A stretch of DNA of 64,000 nucleotides from Beijerinckiaceae bacterium (GTDB lineage: Bacteria; Pseudomonadota; Alphaproteobacteria; Rhizobiales; Beijerinckiaceae). The stretch covers positions 27,192-91,191 of the forward strand of contig CANJNI010000014.1 in NCBI GenBank assembly GCA_947475995.1, given 5' to 3'. The translations under genes and the position numbers were made by a program. Of this stretch, positions 44,890 through 53,715 are shown one piece after another; position 1 is the stretch's first letter; each line of letters starts with the position of its first letter. Under the pieces are notes generated by a model. It saw only the letters and a program-made list of their open reading frames with translations, had not been told where the DNA came from and ran no database searches.

Positions 44890-46062
44890 TCAGTCGCCGA
44901 TGTAAACGCGGTTGTAGCGGCGGCCCAGATTGGTCAGCACTTCGTACCCGATGGTTCCGGCGCGGGCGGCCAGATCGTCCACACCGATGTCTGGGCCGAG
45001 GATCTGCATGAGCGCGCCCGGAACGACGGCGCCGGGCGGCGCGTCGGTCACATCGATGACGGTCAGGTCCATCGACACCCGGCCCACGAAGGGGCATCTC
45101 GCACCGGCGAGGATTGCAAAGCCTCCGTCCGGCTTTTCGTCGATGCCGTTGGCGCTGCGCATCAGTCCATCCGCATAGCCGAGGCCGATGGCGGCGAGGC
45201 GGGTCGGGCGTCTGGCGGTCCAGCGGCCGTTATAGCCGACGGTGGCGCCGGCCTCGACGTCGCGCAGCTGGATGATGGGCGCTTCGAGCGTCACAACGGG
45301 CCGCATCGGGTTGGGCTGGTCAGGCGTGGGATTGCCGCCATAGAGCCCGTAACCGGCGCGCGCCAGCGCGTAGTGGGGCCGGGCGGGCAGGAAGATGCCG
45401 GATGAATTGGCAAGGCTCGCGGGCGTCTGCGGAAACGCCGCGCGCGCCGCCTCAAAGGCCGCAATCTGGCGCGCGTTGAGCGGATCATCCGCCGCTTCGG
45501 ACGACACGAAATGGCCGATCAGCAGCGACAGGGCCTTGCGGAAGGAATCGTCCTGCGCGAGCACCGGAACGTCGCGCGCGTCCAGTCCCAGACGGTTCAT
45601 GCCGGTATCGACATGCAGCGCCACCGGAAATCCGGCAGCCTCGGGAATGTCGCGCCAGAAGCGCCATTCGGGCAGCGAGCCGATGACCGGAATGAGCCGG
45701 TGGATCAGCATCAGTTCGACGGTCTCGCGTTTCGGCAGAACGCCGTTGAGCACGAAGATGCGGGCGCTCTTGTCGCGCAGGCGGTCGCGAACGCGCTTGC
45801 CTTCCGAGACGTGGGCGACGAAGAACGTTCGGCAGCCCGCGCGCTCCAGCACCGGGACGACAAATTCGATGCCGGTTCCGTAAGCGTCGGCCTTCACGAC
45901 TGCGCCGCATTCGGCTTGGCCGGTGACGTCCGACAGCTTCTTCCAGTTCGCCGCGATGGCCGACAGGTCGATCGTGAGCGTCGCCTGCGTGGAGGCGTCC
46001 GACAGCGCCACGATGGCCCGCGCGCGTGCGAGCCGCTCGTCATTGGTCAACGTGCGTTTCAC
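44890..46062 (-). CDS. alr: Alanine racemase
   Basis: This 390-aa PLP enzyme converts L-alanine to D-alanine for peptidoglycan. The PLP lysine is K57 in AVVKADAYGTG, and the C-terminal domain holds GLGYADGLMR and GRVSMDLTVIDVTD. The start is GTG at 46062, which overlaps the dnaB stop (GTGA), so the two are coupled; the frame upstream of it lies inside dnaB. Length agrees with the family (360-390 aa). The dnaB-alr-radA neighbourhood is common in Hyphomicrobiales. Confidence 0.95.
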   Translation of the reverse strand: MKRTLTNDERLARARAIVALSDASTQATLTIDLSAIAANWKKLSDVTGQAECGAVVKADAYGTGIEFVVPVLERAGCRTFFVAHVSEGKRVRDRLRDKSARIFVLNGVLPKRETVELMLIHRLIPVIGSLPEWRFWRDIPEAAGFPVALHVDTGMNRLGLDARDVPVLAQDDSFRKALSLLIGHFVSSEAADDPLNARQIAAFEAARAAFPQTPASLANSSGIFLPARPHYALARAGYGLYGGNPTPDQPNPMRPVVTLEAPIIQLRDVEAGATVGYNGRWTARRPTRLAAIGLGYADGLMRSANGIDEKPDGGFAILAGARCPFVGRVSMDLTVIDVTDAPPGAVVPGALMQILGPDIGVDDLAARAGTIGYEVLTNLGRRYNRVYIGD

Positions 46063-47561
46063 ATCTGCTCCGGCAGCGAGTCGTAGCCGACGAAGTTGGA
46101 GAAGCGCGTCATTGCCGCTTCGAAGGCGAGCGGCACCGTTCCGGTGGGGCCGTGACGCTGCTTGCCGATGATCACTTCGGCCTTTGCATGAACGGCGTCC
46201 ATGTCGGCCTGCCACTTGGCGTGTTCCTCGGTGCCGGGCTTGGGCTCGCGCGCCTGAAGATAATATTCCTCGCGATAGACGAACATCACCACGTCGGCGT
46301 CCTGTTCGATGGAGCCGGATTCGCGAAGGTCGGAAAGTTGCGGGCGCTTGTCGTCGCGCTGCTCGACCTGACGCGACAATTGCGACAGCGCCACGACAGG
46401 CACGTTCAGTTCCTTCGCCAGCGCCTTCAGCCCCGTGGTGATTTCGGTGAGTTCCTGCACGCGATTGCCGTCGCGCGATTTCGATCCGGACAGTAGTTGC
46501 AGGTAGTCCACCACCAGGACGTCCAGCCCGCGCTGGCGCTTGAGGCGGCGGGCGCGCGCCACGAGCTGCGCGATGGAGAGGCCGCCGGTCGCGTCGATAT
46601 AGAGCGGCACCTGCTGCATCTCGCGCGCGGCTTCCGAAATGCGATGAAATTCGTCGTCGGCAATGTCGCCGCGGCGGATCTTGTAGGAGGCGACGCCGGA
46701 TTGCTCGGCGATGACACGGGTCGCCAATTGTTCCGCCGACATTTCGAGCGAGAAGAAGCCCACGATGCCGCCATTCTTGGCGATATGCGATCCGTCGGGC
46801 TTCACCTCATATTCGTAGGCCCGCGCAATGTTGAAGGCGATGTTGGTGGCGAGCGCGGTCTTGCCCATGCCGGGGCGCCCGGCGACGATCACAAGGTCGG
46901 AATGTTGCAGGCCGCCGAGTTTCGCGTCGAGATCGCTGAGGCCCGTCGAAATGCCTGACAGCTTGCCGTCGCGCTCGTAGGCGCGCGCCGCCATGTCGAT
47001 GGCGGTCGTCAGCGCGTCCGAGAAGCGCTGGAATCCGCCGTCGTAGCGGCCCTGTTCGGCGATCTCGTAGAGACGGCGTTCGGCCTCCTCGATCTGCGTG
47101 CGCGGGGAGGCGTCAACCGGCGAATCATAGGCGGTGTTGACGATCTCTTCGCCGATGTTGATGAGGTTCCGGCGGGTGGCCAGATCGTAGATCATCCGCC
47201 CGTAATCTTCGGCATTGATGATCGTGGTCGCTTCCGAGGCGAGGCGCGCCAGATAGGTCTGGACCGTGATGCCGCCGAGATCGTGATCGCCCAGAAAGGT
47301 CTTCAGCGTGAGGTTCGTGGCGACCTTGCCGGCGCGGATCAACTGTCCGGCGATCTCGAAGATGCGGCGATGCAGCTCCTCGGAGAAATGTTCCGGACGC
47401 AGGAAGTCCGAGACGCGATCATAGGCGTCATTGTTGACGATGATTGCGCCGAGCAGCGCCTGTTCGGCCTCCACATTGTGCGGCGGCGTGCGATAGGTGG
47501 CGGGTTCGGGTTGCGAGCCGAAAACGTTGTAGCGGCCCGCGAGATTTTCGACGGCTGACAT
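46059..47561 (-). CDS. dnaB: Replicative DNA helicase
   Basis: This 500-aa hexameric helicase unwinds DNA ahead of the replisome. The N-terminal DnaG-interacting domain starts at PPHNVEAEQALLGAII (about 26-41). The RecA-like core has Walker A GRPGMGKT (228-235), SLEMSAEQLATR, and Walker B VVDYLQLLSG, with the QRHGPTGT arginine-finger region at the C-terminus. No intein is present. The ATG at 47561 begins MSAVENLAG; the 15 codons upstream are not conserved-looking. A 299-bp leader separates it from rplI and holds a CtrA-like site. Confidence 0.96.
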   Translation of the reverse strand: MSAVENLAGRYNVFGSQPEPATYRTPPHNVEAEQALLGAIIVNNDAYDRVSDFLRPEHFSEELHRRIFEIAGQLIRAGKVATNLTLKTFLGDHDLGGITVQTYLARLASEATTIINAEDYGRMIYDLATRRNLINIGEEIVNTAYDSPVDASPRTQIEEAERRLYEIAEQGRYDGGFQRFSDALTTAIDMAARAYERDGKLSGISTGLSDLDAKLGGLQHSDLVIVAGRPGMGKTALATNIAFNIARAYEYEVKPDGSHIAKNGGIVGFFSLEMSAEQLATRVIAEQSGVASYKIRRGDIADDEFHRISEAAREMQQVPLYIDATGGLSIAQLVARARRLKRQRGLDVLVVDYLQLLSGSKSRDGNRVQELTEITTGLKALAKELNVPVVALSQLSRQVEQRDDKRPQLSDLRESGSIEQDADVVMFVYREEYYLQAREPKPGTEEHAKWQADMDAVHAKAEVIIGKQRHGPTGTVPLAFEAAMTRFSNFVGYDSLPEQM

Positions 47562-47860
47562 GGTCACTTTGCGGCTGGAAAAACCCGACTCAGCGAGCAA
47601 CGGCAATGTAGGATATCGCCATTCGCGCGGCCAATGTGTGGCATGCGGGCGAGGCCGGTACGAGTCGGTTTGTTAATCGCGCGCTAACTTTCCGCCCTTG
47701 TGCGTGCTTTCCACAGTGAGGCGATTTTGCCGAAATGTCCGCTTGACTCCCGACCGTGCTGAAAATGCAGCCGGTCCGAAATCAAGCCCCGGAAAGTGCG
47801 AAATCCGCGCCTGTCGGGGCGCGGATTCCAGTTGTTCCGATGTTCGCCGGATCGCAGCGA
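47562..47860. other. Non-coding dnaB leader with CtrA-like half-sites
   Basis: These 299 bases between rplI and dnaB contain no convincing gene. At 47673-47687 the sequence TTAA-TCGCGCG-CTAA differs by one base from the CtrA consensus TTAA-N7-TTAA, about 110 bp before the dnaB ATG. The stretch is otherwise GC-rich without a clear terminator for rplI. Confidence 0.4.
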
Positions 47861-48433
47861 TCAGCGGTCGCCGAGGCTGCCGCCGGTCTCTTCCAGGGCC
47901 GCGCCGACTTCGAGGCCGAGATCGGCCATCGAGGTCTCCTCGACGATGTTGAGGGATTCGCCGCGCGCCTGACGATCGGCTTCGTCCGCCGAACGGGCGA
48001 CGTTGATGGTGACCGACACGTCGATTTCCGCATGCAGGTGCAGCGGCACGTTGTGCAGACCGAGCGACTTGATCGGGCTCTGGATGACGACCTGGTTGCG
48101 GTTGATCGTGAAGCCGCCGGCGGTGATGATGTCGGCGATGTCGCGGGTCGAGACCGAACCGTAGAGCTGGCCGGATTCGCCGGCCTGACGCAGGATCACG
48201 AAGCTCTTGCCGTTGACCTTTTCGCCGATCTTCTCGGCTTCCTGCTTCAGTTCGAGGTTGCGGGCCTCAAGCTGGGCGCGCTGGGATTCGAACTTCTTCC
48301 GGTTGGCTTCCGTGGCGCGCAGCGCCTTGCCCTGCGGCAGCAGGAAGTTACGGGCGTAACCGTCCTTCACGCGCACAACCTCGCCCATAAGGCCGAGCTT
48401 GGCGACGCGCTCCATCAAAATCACTTCCATCAT
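47861..48433 (-). CDS. rplI: 50S ribosomal protein L9
   Basis: This 190-aa large-subunit protein binds 23S rRNA near the L1 stalk and limits frameshifting. The N-terminal domain [19 protein letters not shown] and the conserved [15 protein letters not shown] are diagnostic; the long connecting helix follows. The C-terminus has about 40 residues beyond the usual 150, acidic and probably disordered, as in other alphaproteobacteria. The start could be either of two adjacent ATGs (48433 or 48430). It follows the DUF2232 gene by nine bases in the ribosomal operon. Confidence 0.95.
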   Translation of the reverse strand: MMEVILMERVAKLGLMGEVVRVKDGYARNFLLPQGKALRATEANRKKFESQRAQLEARNLELKQEAEKIGEKVNGKSFVILRQAGESGQLYGSVSTRDIADIITAGGFTINRNQVVIQSPIKSLGLHNVPLHLHAEIDVSVTINVARSADEADRQARGESLNIVEETSMADLGLEVGAALEETGGSLGDR

Positions 48434-48442
48434 TTTCTCCTG

Positions 48443-49411
48443 TCAGTTGATTGGCGTGAGGGGTGGATTCCTGGGCGGCGTCTTGGGACGCCTCAGCGGA
48501 TAGACCGTTTCGATGAGGCCGGTGATGGTCGCGAAAATCAGCGGCCATGGCAGCATCACCAGCACGGTGAAATAGACGCCCATCAGAATGGGCGTGCGGG
48601 CGGAGGAACCGCGCGAAATGAAATGGACGGCCGCTAGCCCCTGAAACGCATAGGCGACGCCGATCGCCGCCGCGATGGTCGAGCCGACCATCCGGATAGG
48701 ACCGTCAATCAGGCAGCCGAGCAGCCCGATAATGAAGAAATGCCGCGCCTGCAGGGGCAGGGCGAGATGTTCGGGCAGGTCTTCCCATGTGCGGGTGAGC
48801 AACTGGGAAATCAGCACCACGCGGCCTGCCAGCCAGAGGTTGAGGGCCAGACTCACGACCGCCCAGCCTGCCATGACAGCCGGCATGAGGCCGACGATCA
48901 GGCGGGCGAAATCCTCGCGCGTGAAATTCCCCGGCAGGATGTTGTTGCTCAGGACGCCTTCAAGCGCCGGGGCAATCCGGCGGACGGAGCTTTCGGTGAA
49001 GTCCTGATAACCGCCGGCCTGCATGATCGCGAGGCCTATGATGGCCAGCGTCATCGCAATGGAGAGCGCCACGATCCAGCCGAGCAGCAGGCTGATCGGG
49101 TACCAGACGACCTTGCCGTCGTCCCCCGTCCGGCACAGCGAGGCCTGCCGGGCCAGCCACCATGAAGGCAGCGCCACGGACGCCAGAAAGGCGCCGCCGA
49201 AGATGGGGGTCAGGAAAAGGGAGATGAGAACCGCCCCGATGCCGCCGGCGATCAAAGCCGAGGCCTGGCCGAAACCGAGGCCGGCGATCATGATCGGGAG
49301 GGCGGACAGGATCGCGACGAACATCGCCATCGCCGTTCCCTTGACGGGCACGACAAACAGGATCGCGGCCGCAAGGCCCGCCCCGATCGCGATGAGAACT
49401 CGTTGCATCAT
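48443..49411 (-). CDS. DUF2232 membrane protein
   Basis: This membrane protein of about 322 aa has eight or so hydrophobic helices and is related to the YybS/DUF2232 family. It sits between rpsR and rplI, a conserved position in Hyphomicrobiales, but its function is unknown. It ends nine bases before rplI, so is co-transcribed. The start is uncertain: ATG at 49411 or the next ATG follows GGGA, while ATG at 49429 adds six residues without a ribosome-binding site. A hairpin lies between rpsR and this gene. Confidence 0.8.
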   Translation of the reverse strand: MMQRVLIAIGAGLAAAILFVVPVKGTAMAMFVAILSALPIMIAGLGFGQASALIAGGIGAVLISLFLTPIFGGAFLASVALPSWWLARQASLCRTGDDGKVVWYPISLLLGWIVALSIAMTLAIIGLAIMQAGGYQDFTESSVRRIAPALEGVLSNNILPGNFTREDFARLIVGLMPAVMAGWAVVSLALNLWLAGRVVLISQLLTRTWEDLPEHLALPLQARHFFIIGLLGCLIDGPIRMVGSTIAAAIGVAYAFQGLAAVHFISRGSSARTPILMGVYFTVLVMLPWPLIFATITGLIETVYPLRRPKTPPRNPPLTPIN

Positions 49412-49502
49412 TCCCGAGCTGTCCCGCATCTGCGGTTAGAGCAGGATCGCCCGAAGGCTTCCGGCCCAGCCTCGTCCCGAATGGTTTCGGGGCGATCTGA
49501 AA

Positions 49503-49524
49503 GCCGGCGCAGGGATGCGCCGGC
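49503..49524 (-). terminator. Hairpin between rpsR and the DUF2232 gene
   Basis: A perfect nine-base-pair stem, GCCGGCGCA and TGCGCCGGC, with a four-base loop is followed on the minus strand by TTTC. It probably attenuates rather than fully ends transcription from rpsF-rpsR, giving less message for the membrane protein and L9. Confidence 0.5.
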
Positions 49525-49582
49525 CATGTTCATGTTCAGAGTCGAGAAGCGCCCGTAAGTGCTTCCGAAATCTGGGAAATCC

Positions 49583-49825
49583 TTAGCGGATCACGTAGGG
49601 CAGCAGGCCGAGGAAGCGGGCGCGCTTGATCGCCTGGGCGAGTTCGCGCTGCTTCTTGGCCGAGACGGCCGTGATGCGGGACGGGACGATCTTGCCGCGC
49701 TCGGAGATGTAGCGCGACAGGAGACGGGTGTCCTTGTAGTCGATCTTCGGCGCATTCGGGCCCGTGAACGGGCAGGTCTTGCGGCGGCGGAAGAAGGGGC
49801 GGCGAGCGCCGGCTGCAGCGGCCAT
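49583..49825 (-). CDS. rpsR: 30S ribosomal protein S18
   Basis: This 80-aa small-subunit protein pairs with S6 on the platform of the 30S particle. Hallmarks are [15 protein letters not shown] near the start, [19 protein letters not shown] and the basic [17 protein letters not shown]. The ATG overlaps the rpsF stop by one base (TAATG), so S6 and S18 are made in step. Length fits the alphaproteobacterial form. Confidence 0.97.
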   Translation of the reverse strand: MAAAAGARRPFFRRRKTCPFTGPNAPKIDYKDTRLLSRYISERGKIVPSRITAVSAKKQRELAQAIKRARFLGLLPYVIR

Positions 49826-50265
49826 TAGTTCATTCCTCCTTCGATGTCGTCACGCGGGCGGCGCGGCGCGCGGCCGCTGGGCATTCCGCCCGGACCGCCA
49901 CGGCGGTCGCCACGGTCGCCGCGATCGTCGCGATCGCTGTCTTCGCGCTTGCGCATCATGGCCGACGGGCCGTCCTCATGGGCTTCGACCTTGACGGTCA
50001 TGAAACGCAGGACGTCTTCGTTGATGCCCATCTGACGCTCCATCTCGGTGATGGCCGCAGCCGGAGCCTCGATGTTCAGCAGGGTGATGTGAGCCTTGCG
50101 GTTCTTGCGGATGCGGTAGGCGAGGGACTTGACACCCCAGTATTCCACCTTGCCGATCTTGCCGCCGCCGGCGGTGATGACATTCTTGAACTGCTCGGTG
50201 AGAGCCTCGACCTGTGCGGCCGAAGCGTCCTGGCGAGCAAGATAGACGTGCTCGTAAAGAGCCAT
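49825..50265 (-). CDS. rpsF: 30S ribosomal protein S6
   Basis: This 146-aa small-subunit protein binds S18. The ferredoxin-like core starts [13 protein letters not shown] and has [16 protein letters not shown]. The C-terminus is a long Arg/Gly/Asp-rich tail ([16 protein letters not shown]), an extension usual in this group. The frame is open upstream, but ATG at 50265 starts the fold. It heads the rpsF-rpsR-DUF2232-rplI operon; its promoter must lie in the 258 bp before it. Confidence 0.97.
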   Translation of the reverse strand: MALYEHVYLARQDASAAQVEALTEQFKNVITAGGGKIGKVEYWGVKSLAYRIRKNRKAHITLLNIEAPAAAITEMERQMGINEDVLRFMTVKVEAHEDGPSAMMRKREDSDRDDRGDRGDRRGGPGGMPSGRAPRRPRDDIEGGMN

Positions 50266-50523
50266 TTGGATCTTGCCTTTCTCTGTTACGCCGCCCCGGC
50301 GCGGAGCCCTTCGAGCCCGGAGAAAGGCCCGACGGAATTCAAAAATCGAAGGCGGGAACACGGGAAGCCGGACCAGATGGCCCTACCGGCGGACGCCGGC
50401 CTTCCGTTCAGCCCCCGGCCGGAGCTGGCGAAGCGCTCCTTATACGGAGAATTCCCGGACTGGCAAGACCGACGCCGAAGAGAATGCTATGTTCGGGCTC
50501 ACGATTCCAGCGGGGGGCCGCCC

Positions 50524-50937
50524 ATGTGCGTGATCAGCAGGAGAGCCTTTGCGGGCTTTGCGGCGACCTGCCTGCTGCCTGCGGTCGCGCAGGCGGCTGA
50601 CGGGTCGGGACGGTTTGCGGCGGCGGCTGAGCAGATGCGCCGCCAGGCCATCGCCAGCGGGGACCAGCCCTATGGGGCGGTGATCGTGCGGGGCGAGGAG
50701 ATCGTCGGCTTCGGGCCCAGCCGGGTCGTTGTGGAGAAGGACGCCGCAGCGCATGCCGAGAGGGTCAGTCTGCGCGATGCGCTGCTGCGCAACAAGCTCA
50801 ACCGGTTGCCGGACGCCGTCATCTACTCGACCTCCATTCCATGCGGCCCGTGTCAGGAAGTCCTGGCGGCTGCCGGCATTGCCCGCATGTATGTGGGTCC
50901 CAACGCCCGCGACGAGGGACCGCCGCGCGCCGGCTGA
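50524..50937 (+). CDS. Exported cytidine/nucleoside deaminase-like protein
   Basis: This 137-aa protein has a deaminase zinc site: H77-A-E79 (AAHAERVSL) and P-C107-G-P-C110 (IPCGPCQEV). This matches the CDA/TadA superfamily, which hydrolyses amines of nucleobases or nucleosides. Unlike cytosolic members it starts with MCVISRRAFAGFAATCLLPAVAQAA, a signal sequence with two adjacent arginines of the Tat type, so it should be exported. It is shorter than TadA (about 150-160 aa). The frame upstream overlaps rpsF and is not used. A role in salvage of external bases or in processing another compound is possible. Confidence 0.72.
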   Translation: MCVISRRAFAGFAATCLLPAVAQAADGSGRFAAAAEQMRRQAIASGDQPYGAVIVRGEEIVGFGPSRVVVEKDAAAHAERVSLRDALLRNKLNRLPDAVIYSTSIPCGPCQEVLAAAGIARMYVGPNARDEGPPRAG

Positions 50938-51086
50938 CGCGCCTTCGACGAACTTTTGTTCGCCGAACAGGCCTTTCCTCCCGATATGGCCGCCCTCGCG
51001 CTTGGCATATCCGCCAGCCAGTGCTTACATTGAATATGAAAAGTCGCCGCATGACCGACTCAGGTCGCTGCGCCAAGGAGCTTCTT

Positions 51087-52190
51087 TTGTCGTCGATCGA
51101 TACGACCGGCGCACCGGGACTCGCCACGGCGGCTGCGATCCCGGATCGGCAGACGGGCGGCGACGTGCGTTCCGCCAGATCTGCCGCGACGCCGACTTAT
51201 GCGGCGCTCGATCTCGGCACCAACAATTGCCGCCTCCTCATAGCGCGCCCCTCCCGCGAGGGTTTTCGCATCGTGGATGCTTTTTCGCGGATTGTTCGGC
51301 TTGGCGAGGGGCTCGGGCAGACCGGCAGGCTCTGCGACGCCGCCATCGAGCGGACCCTGTCGGCGCTCGCGATCTGCCGCAACAAGATCGAGAACAAGGG
51401 CGTCACCCGCTTCCGGCTGATCGCCACCGAGGCCTGCCGTATCGCCCATAATGGCGCGGAGTTTGTGGACCGCGTCGCCGGGGAAGTCGGCATCGAACTC
51501 GAAGTCGTCGACCGCGAGACCGAGGCGCATCTGGCGGCCGCCGGTTGCGCTTCGCTGGCTGATCCGCGTGCGACCGGGATCGTGCTGTTCGACATCGGCG
51601 GCGGTTCGTCCGAGATTGTCTGGCTCGGCCCCGAGCGTCAGGGCCGCGACGACGGTTCGATGCGCGAGCGTGTGCGGGTCTGGACCTCGATGCAGCTTGG
51701 CGTCGTGACGCTGGCGGAGAAGTTCGGCGGGCGGGACGTCACCCCCCAGGACTTTCGCGCCATGGTCGACTTCGTCGCCGGACAGCTTGCGGAGTTTGCC
51801 GAACGCGCCGCCAACGAACAGCGCTGTGACCGTTTTCACCTGCTCGGCACGTCCGGCACGGTCACGACCCTCGCGGGCGTGCATCTGGGGCTGCAACGAT
51901 ACGAGCGCCGGCGCATCGACGGACTCTGGATGTCGGATGAGGAAGTCACCGACGCCATGAACCGGCTGCGACGCATGACCTACGCGGATCGCTCCGCTAA
52001 CGGATGCATCGGTCCTGAACGCGCCGATCTGGTGCTGGCGGGCTGCGCGATTCTGGAAGCCATTCGGGAGGCTTTTCCGGCCAATCGCATCCGCATCGCT
52101 GACCGGGGCTTGCGCGAAGGCATCCTGATGCAGCTGATGCGCGCCGACGGGGTCTGGGGCGGCGGCCATCAAACGGGATATTTGCGGTGA
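51087..52190 (+). CDS. Ppx/GppA phosphatase family protein
   Basis: This 367-aa exopolyphosphatase or pppGpp phosphatase has the ASKHA ATP-binding fold. Features are YAALDLGTNNCRLLIA with the phosphate-1 loop, GIVLFDIGGGSSEIVW with phosphate-2, and LGTSGTVTTLAG. It lacks the C-terminal HD domain of full Ppx, as in the short alphaproteobacterial form. TTG at 51087 is chosen because AAGGAG lies six bases before it; ATGs at 51036 and 51051 are alternatives without a site. It overlaps rlmE by four bases (GTGA), so the pair forms an operon. Confidence 0.9.
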   Translation: MSSIDTTGAPGLATAAAIPDRQTGGDVRSARSAATPTYAALDLGTNNCRLLIARPSREGFRIVDAFSRIVRLGEGLGQTGRLCDAAIERTLSALAICRNKIENKGVTRFRLIATEACRIAHNGAEFVDRVAGEVGIELEVVDRETEAHLAAAGCASLADPRATGIVLFDIGGGSSEIVWLGPERQGRDDGSMRERVRVWTSMQLGVVTLAEKFGGRDVTPQDFRAMVDFVAGQLAEFAERAANEQRCDRFHLLGTSGTVTTLAGVHLGLQRYERRRIDGLWMSDEEVTDAMNRLRRMTYADRSANGCIGPERADLVLAGCAILEAIREAFPANRIRIADRGLREGILMQLMRADGVWGGGHQTGYLR

Positions 52191-52888
52191 GCAATCAGAA
52201 AGCCGGAAGCGGCGCGGGCGGCAACAGCCTCAAGGTGCGGGTGAAGACGGCGCGCAAGCGCTCGCTCTCCTCGACCCTGTGGCTGCAAAGGCAGTTGAAC
52301 GATCCGTATGTGGCCAAGGCGAAAGCCGAGGGCTACCGCTCTCGCGCAGCGTTCAAGCTGCTCGAAATGGACGAGCGTTACAGGCTGCTGAAGCCCGGCC
52401 AGAAGATCGTCGATCTCGGCGCAGCGCCGGGCGGCTGGTCTCAGATTGCGGCGAAGAAAGTCGGCTCGGCCGAAGGCAAGGGCAGGGTGATCGGCATCGA
52501 CCTGCTCGACATCGAAGCCATTCCGGGCGTCGAATTCACCATCATGGACTTTCAGGACAACGACGCGCCGGACCGCTTGAAGGCGATGCTCGGCGGCAAG
52601 GCCGACGGCGTCATGTCCGACATGGCCTCGAACACGACGGGCCACCGCCAGACGGACCATCTGCGCATCGTGGCTCTGGCCGAAATGGCCATCGAGTTCG
52701 CCCGCGAAGTGCTGGCGCCCGGCGGGTTCTTCACCGCGAAGGTCTTGCAGGGCGGCACCGAAGGCAAGCTGCTGGCGGACCTCAAGCGCGATTTCACCAC
52801 CGTGCGCCATGTGAAGCCCGCCGCGAGCCGTCAGGATTCGGCGGAGCTTTATGTTCTGGCGACGGGGTTTCGGGGCGGCGAAGGCTGA
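52187..52888 (+). CDS. rlmE: 23S rRNA (uridine-2'-O-)-methyltransferase RlmE
   Basis: This 233-aa FtsJ-type enzyme methylates the 2'-hydroxyl of U2552 in the 23S rRNA A-loop, a late step of 50S assembly. The SAM site is VDLGAAPGGWSQ (75-86). The catalytic tetrad is K57, D145 (VMSDMASN), K185 (FFTAKVLQGG) and E220 (DSAELYVLA). About 25 basic residues at the N-terminus precede the core. It starts with GTG overlapping the ppx/gppA stop. The pairing of these two genes is usual in Hyphomicrobiales. Confidence 0.96.
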   Translation: MSNQKAGSGAGGNSLKVRVKTARKRSLSSTLWLQRQLNDPYVAKAKAEGYRSRAAFKLLEMDERYRLLKPGQKIVDLGAAPGGWSQIAAKKVGSAEGKGRVIGIDLLDIEAIPGVEFTIMDFQDNDAPDRLKAMLGGKADGVMSDMASNTTGHRQTDHLRIVALAEMAIEFAREVLAPGGFFTAKVLQGGTEGKLLADLKRDFTTVRHVKPAASRQDSAELYVLATGFRGGEG

Positions 52889-52897
52889 TGTGTCGCG

Positions 52898-53653
52898 TCA
52901 ACGAGCCAGCGCTATTTCCATTCCGTGTTTCTCGAAGATCGCCAGCGCCGCCCCGTTAGCTTTCAGCTTTACGAGGGAAGCGTTTATCTTCGCCAGAAGC
53001 TGTTCCTGTCCCTTATTCAGCATGAAGCCGCCAGGGTTCTTCACGCGCGATTCCCAGGTCGTGACGATGCGAAGATCGGGCATTGCCCGGACCCGCTCGA
53101 CAAGACTGATGTTGTTGAGGAAGCCCGCGTGGGCTGCCCCGGAACGCACAGCGTCGAAATTTGCAGGAGCTACGAGCGCGCGAAACTCCTTCACGATTCC
53201 CGCCGATGCCTTTTGCATCTGTTCGGTCAGTCCGCCTCCTGCGGGCGAAGTCACGATCCGATCGCGCAGGTCTTCCATCGTGCGGTACATGGCTGAATCG
53301 GCCTTGCGAACGTAGAGCGCATCGCCGACGGTATAAACAACATCGGCGAAGTCGAGCGTTCCGGCGCGTTCGGGCGCATATTGCCCGAGTGAAAGATCGA
53401 CAATCTTCGCATTATGGAAGGCCACGCGGTCAGCCGGGATCATCGTGTGCCACTCGATCTTGAAGTCCTGATCCTTGGCGATGGCTTCGAACAGTTCCAC
53501 GAGCGGTCCGGTAGGCTGGAACGACTCGCCGTTGATCCACATGAGCGGACGTTGGCTGACTTCATAGGCGGCCTTGATGACTTGCTGGGCGTTAGCAGTC
53601 GTCACTCCGACGACGATGAGAAAAGCGGCGATGATCGCGCGACGAAAAAGCAT
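52898..53653 (-). CDS. Periplasmic solute-binding protein (type 3 family)
   Basis: This 251-aa exported receptor of the amino-acid/SBP_bac_3 type has a signal peptide running MLFRRAIIAAFLIVVG to about TANAQQ. The fold is seen in GPLVELFEAIAKDQDFKIEW and later MEDLRDRIVTSPAGGG. ATG at 53653 follows GGGAGGACTC; the frame upstream adds seven residues without function. No permease or ATPase is nearby, so it is an orphan receptor. It converges on rlmE, with nine bases between their ends. The ligand is not apparent. Confidence 0.82.
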   Translation of the reverse strand: MLFRRAIIAAFLIVVGVTTANAQQVIKAAYEVSQRPLMWINGESFQPTGPLVELFEAIAKDQDFKIEWHTMIPADRVAFHNAKIVDLSLGQYAPERAGTLDFADVVYTVGDALYVRKADSAMYRTMEDLRDRIVTSPAGGGLTEQMQKASAGIVKEFRALVAPANFDAVRSGAAHAGFLNNISLVERVRAMPDLRIVTTWESRVKNPGGFMLNKGQEQLLAKINASLVKLKANGAALAIFEKHGMEIALAR

Positions 53654-53715
53654 GAGTCCTCCCGGACAGGCCATTTTCGGTCAGCAAATCCCGAGACGCG
53701 CATTCAGTCAAGCTG

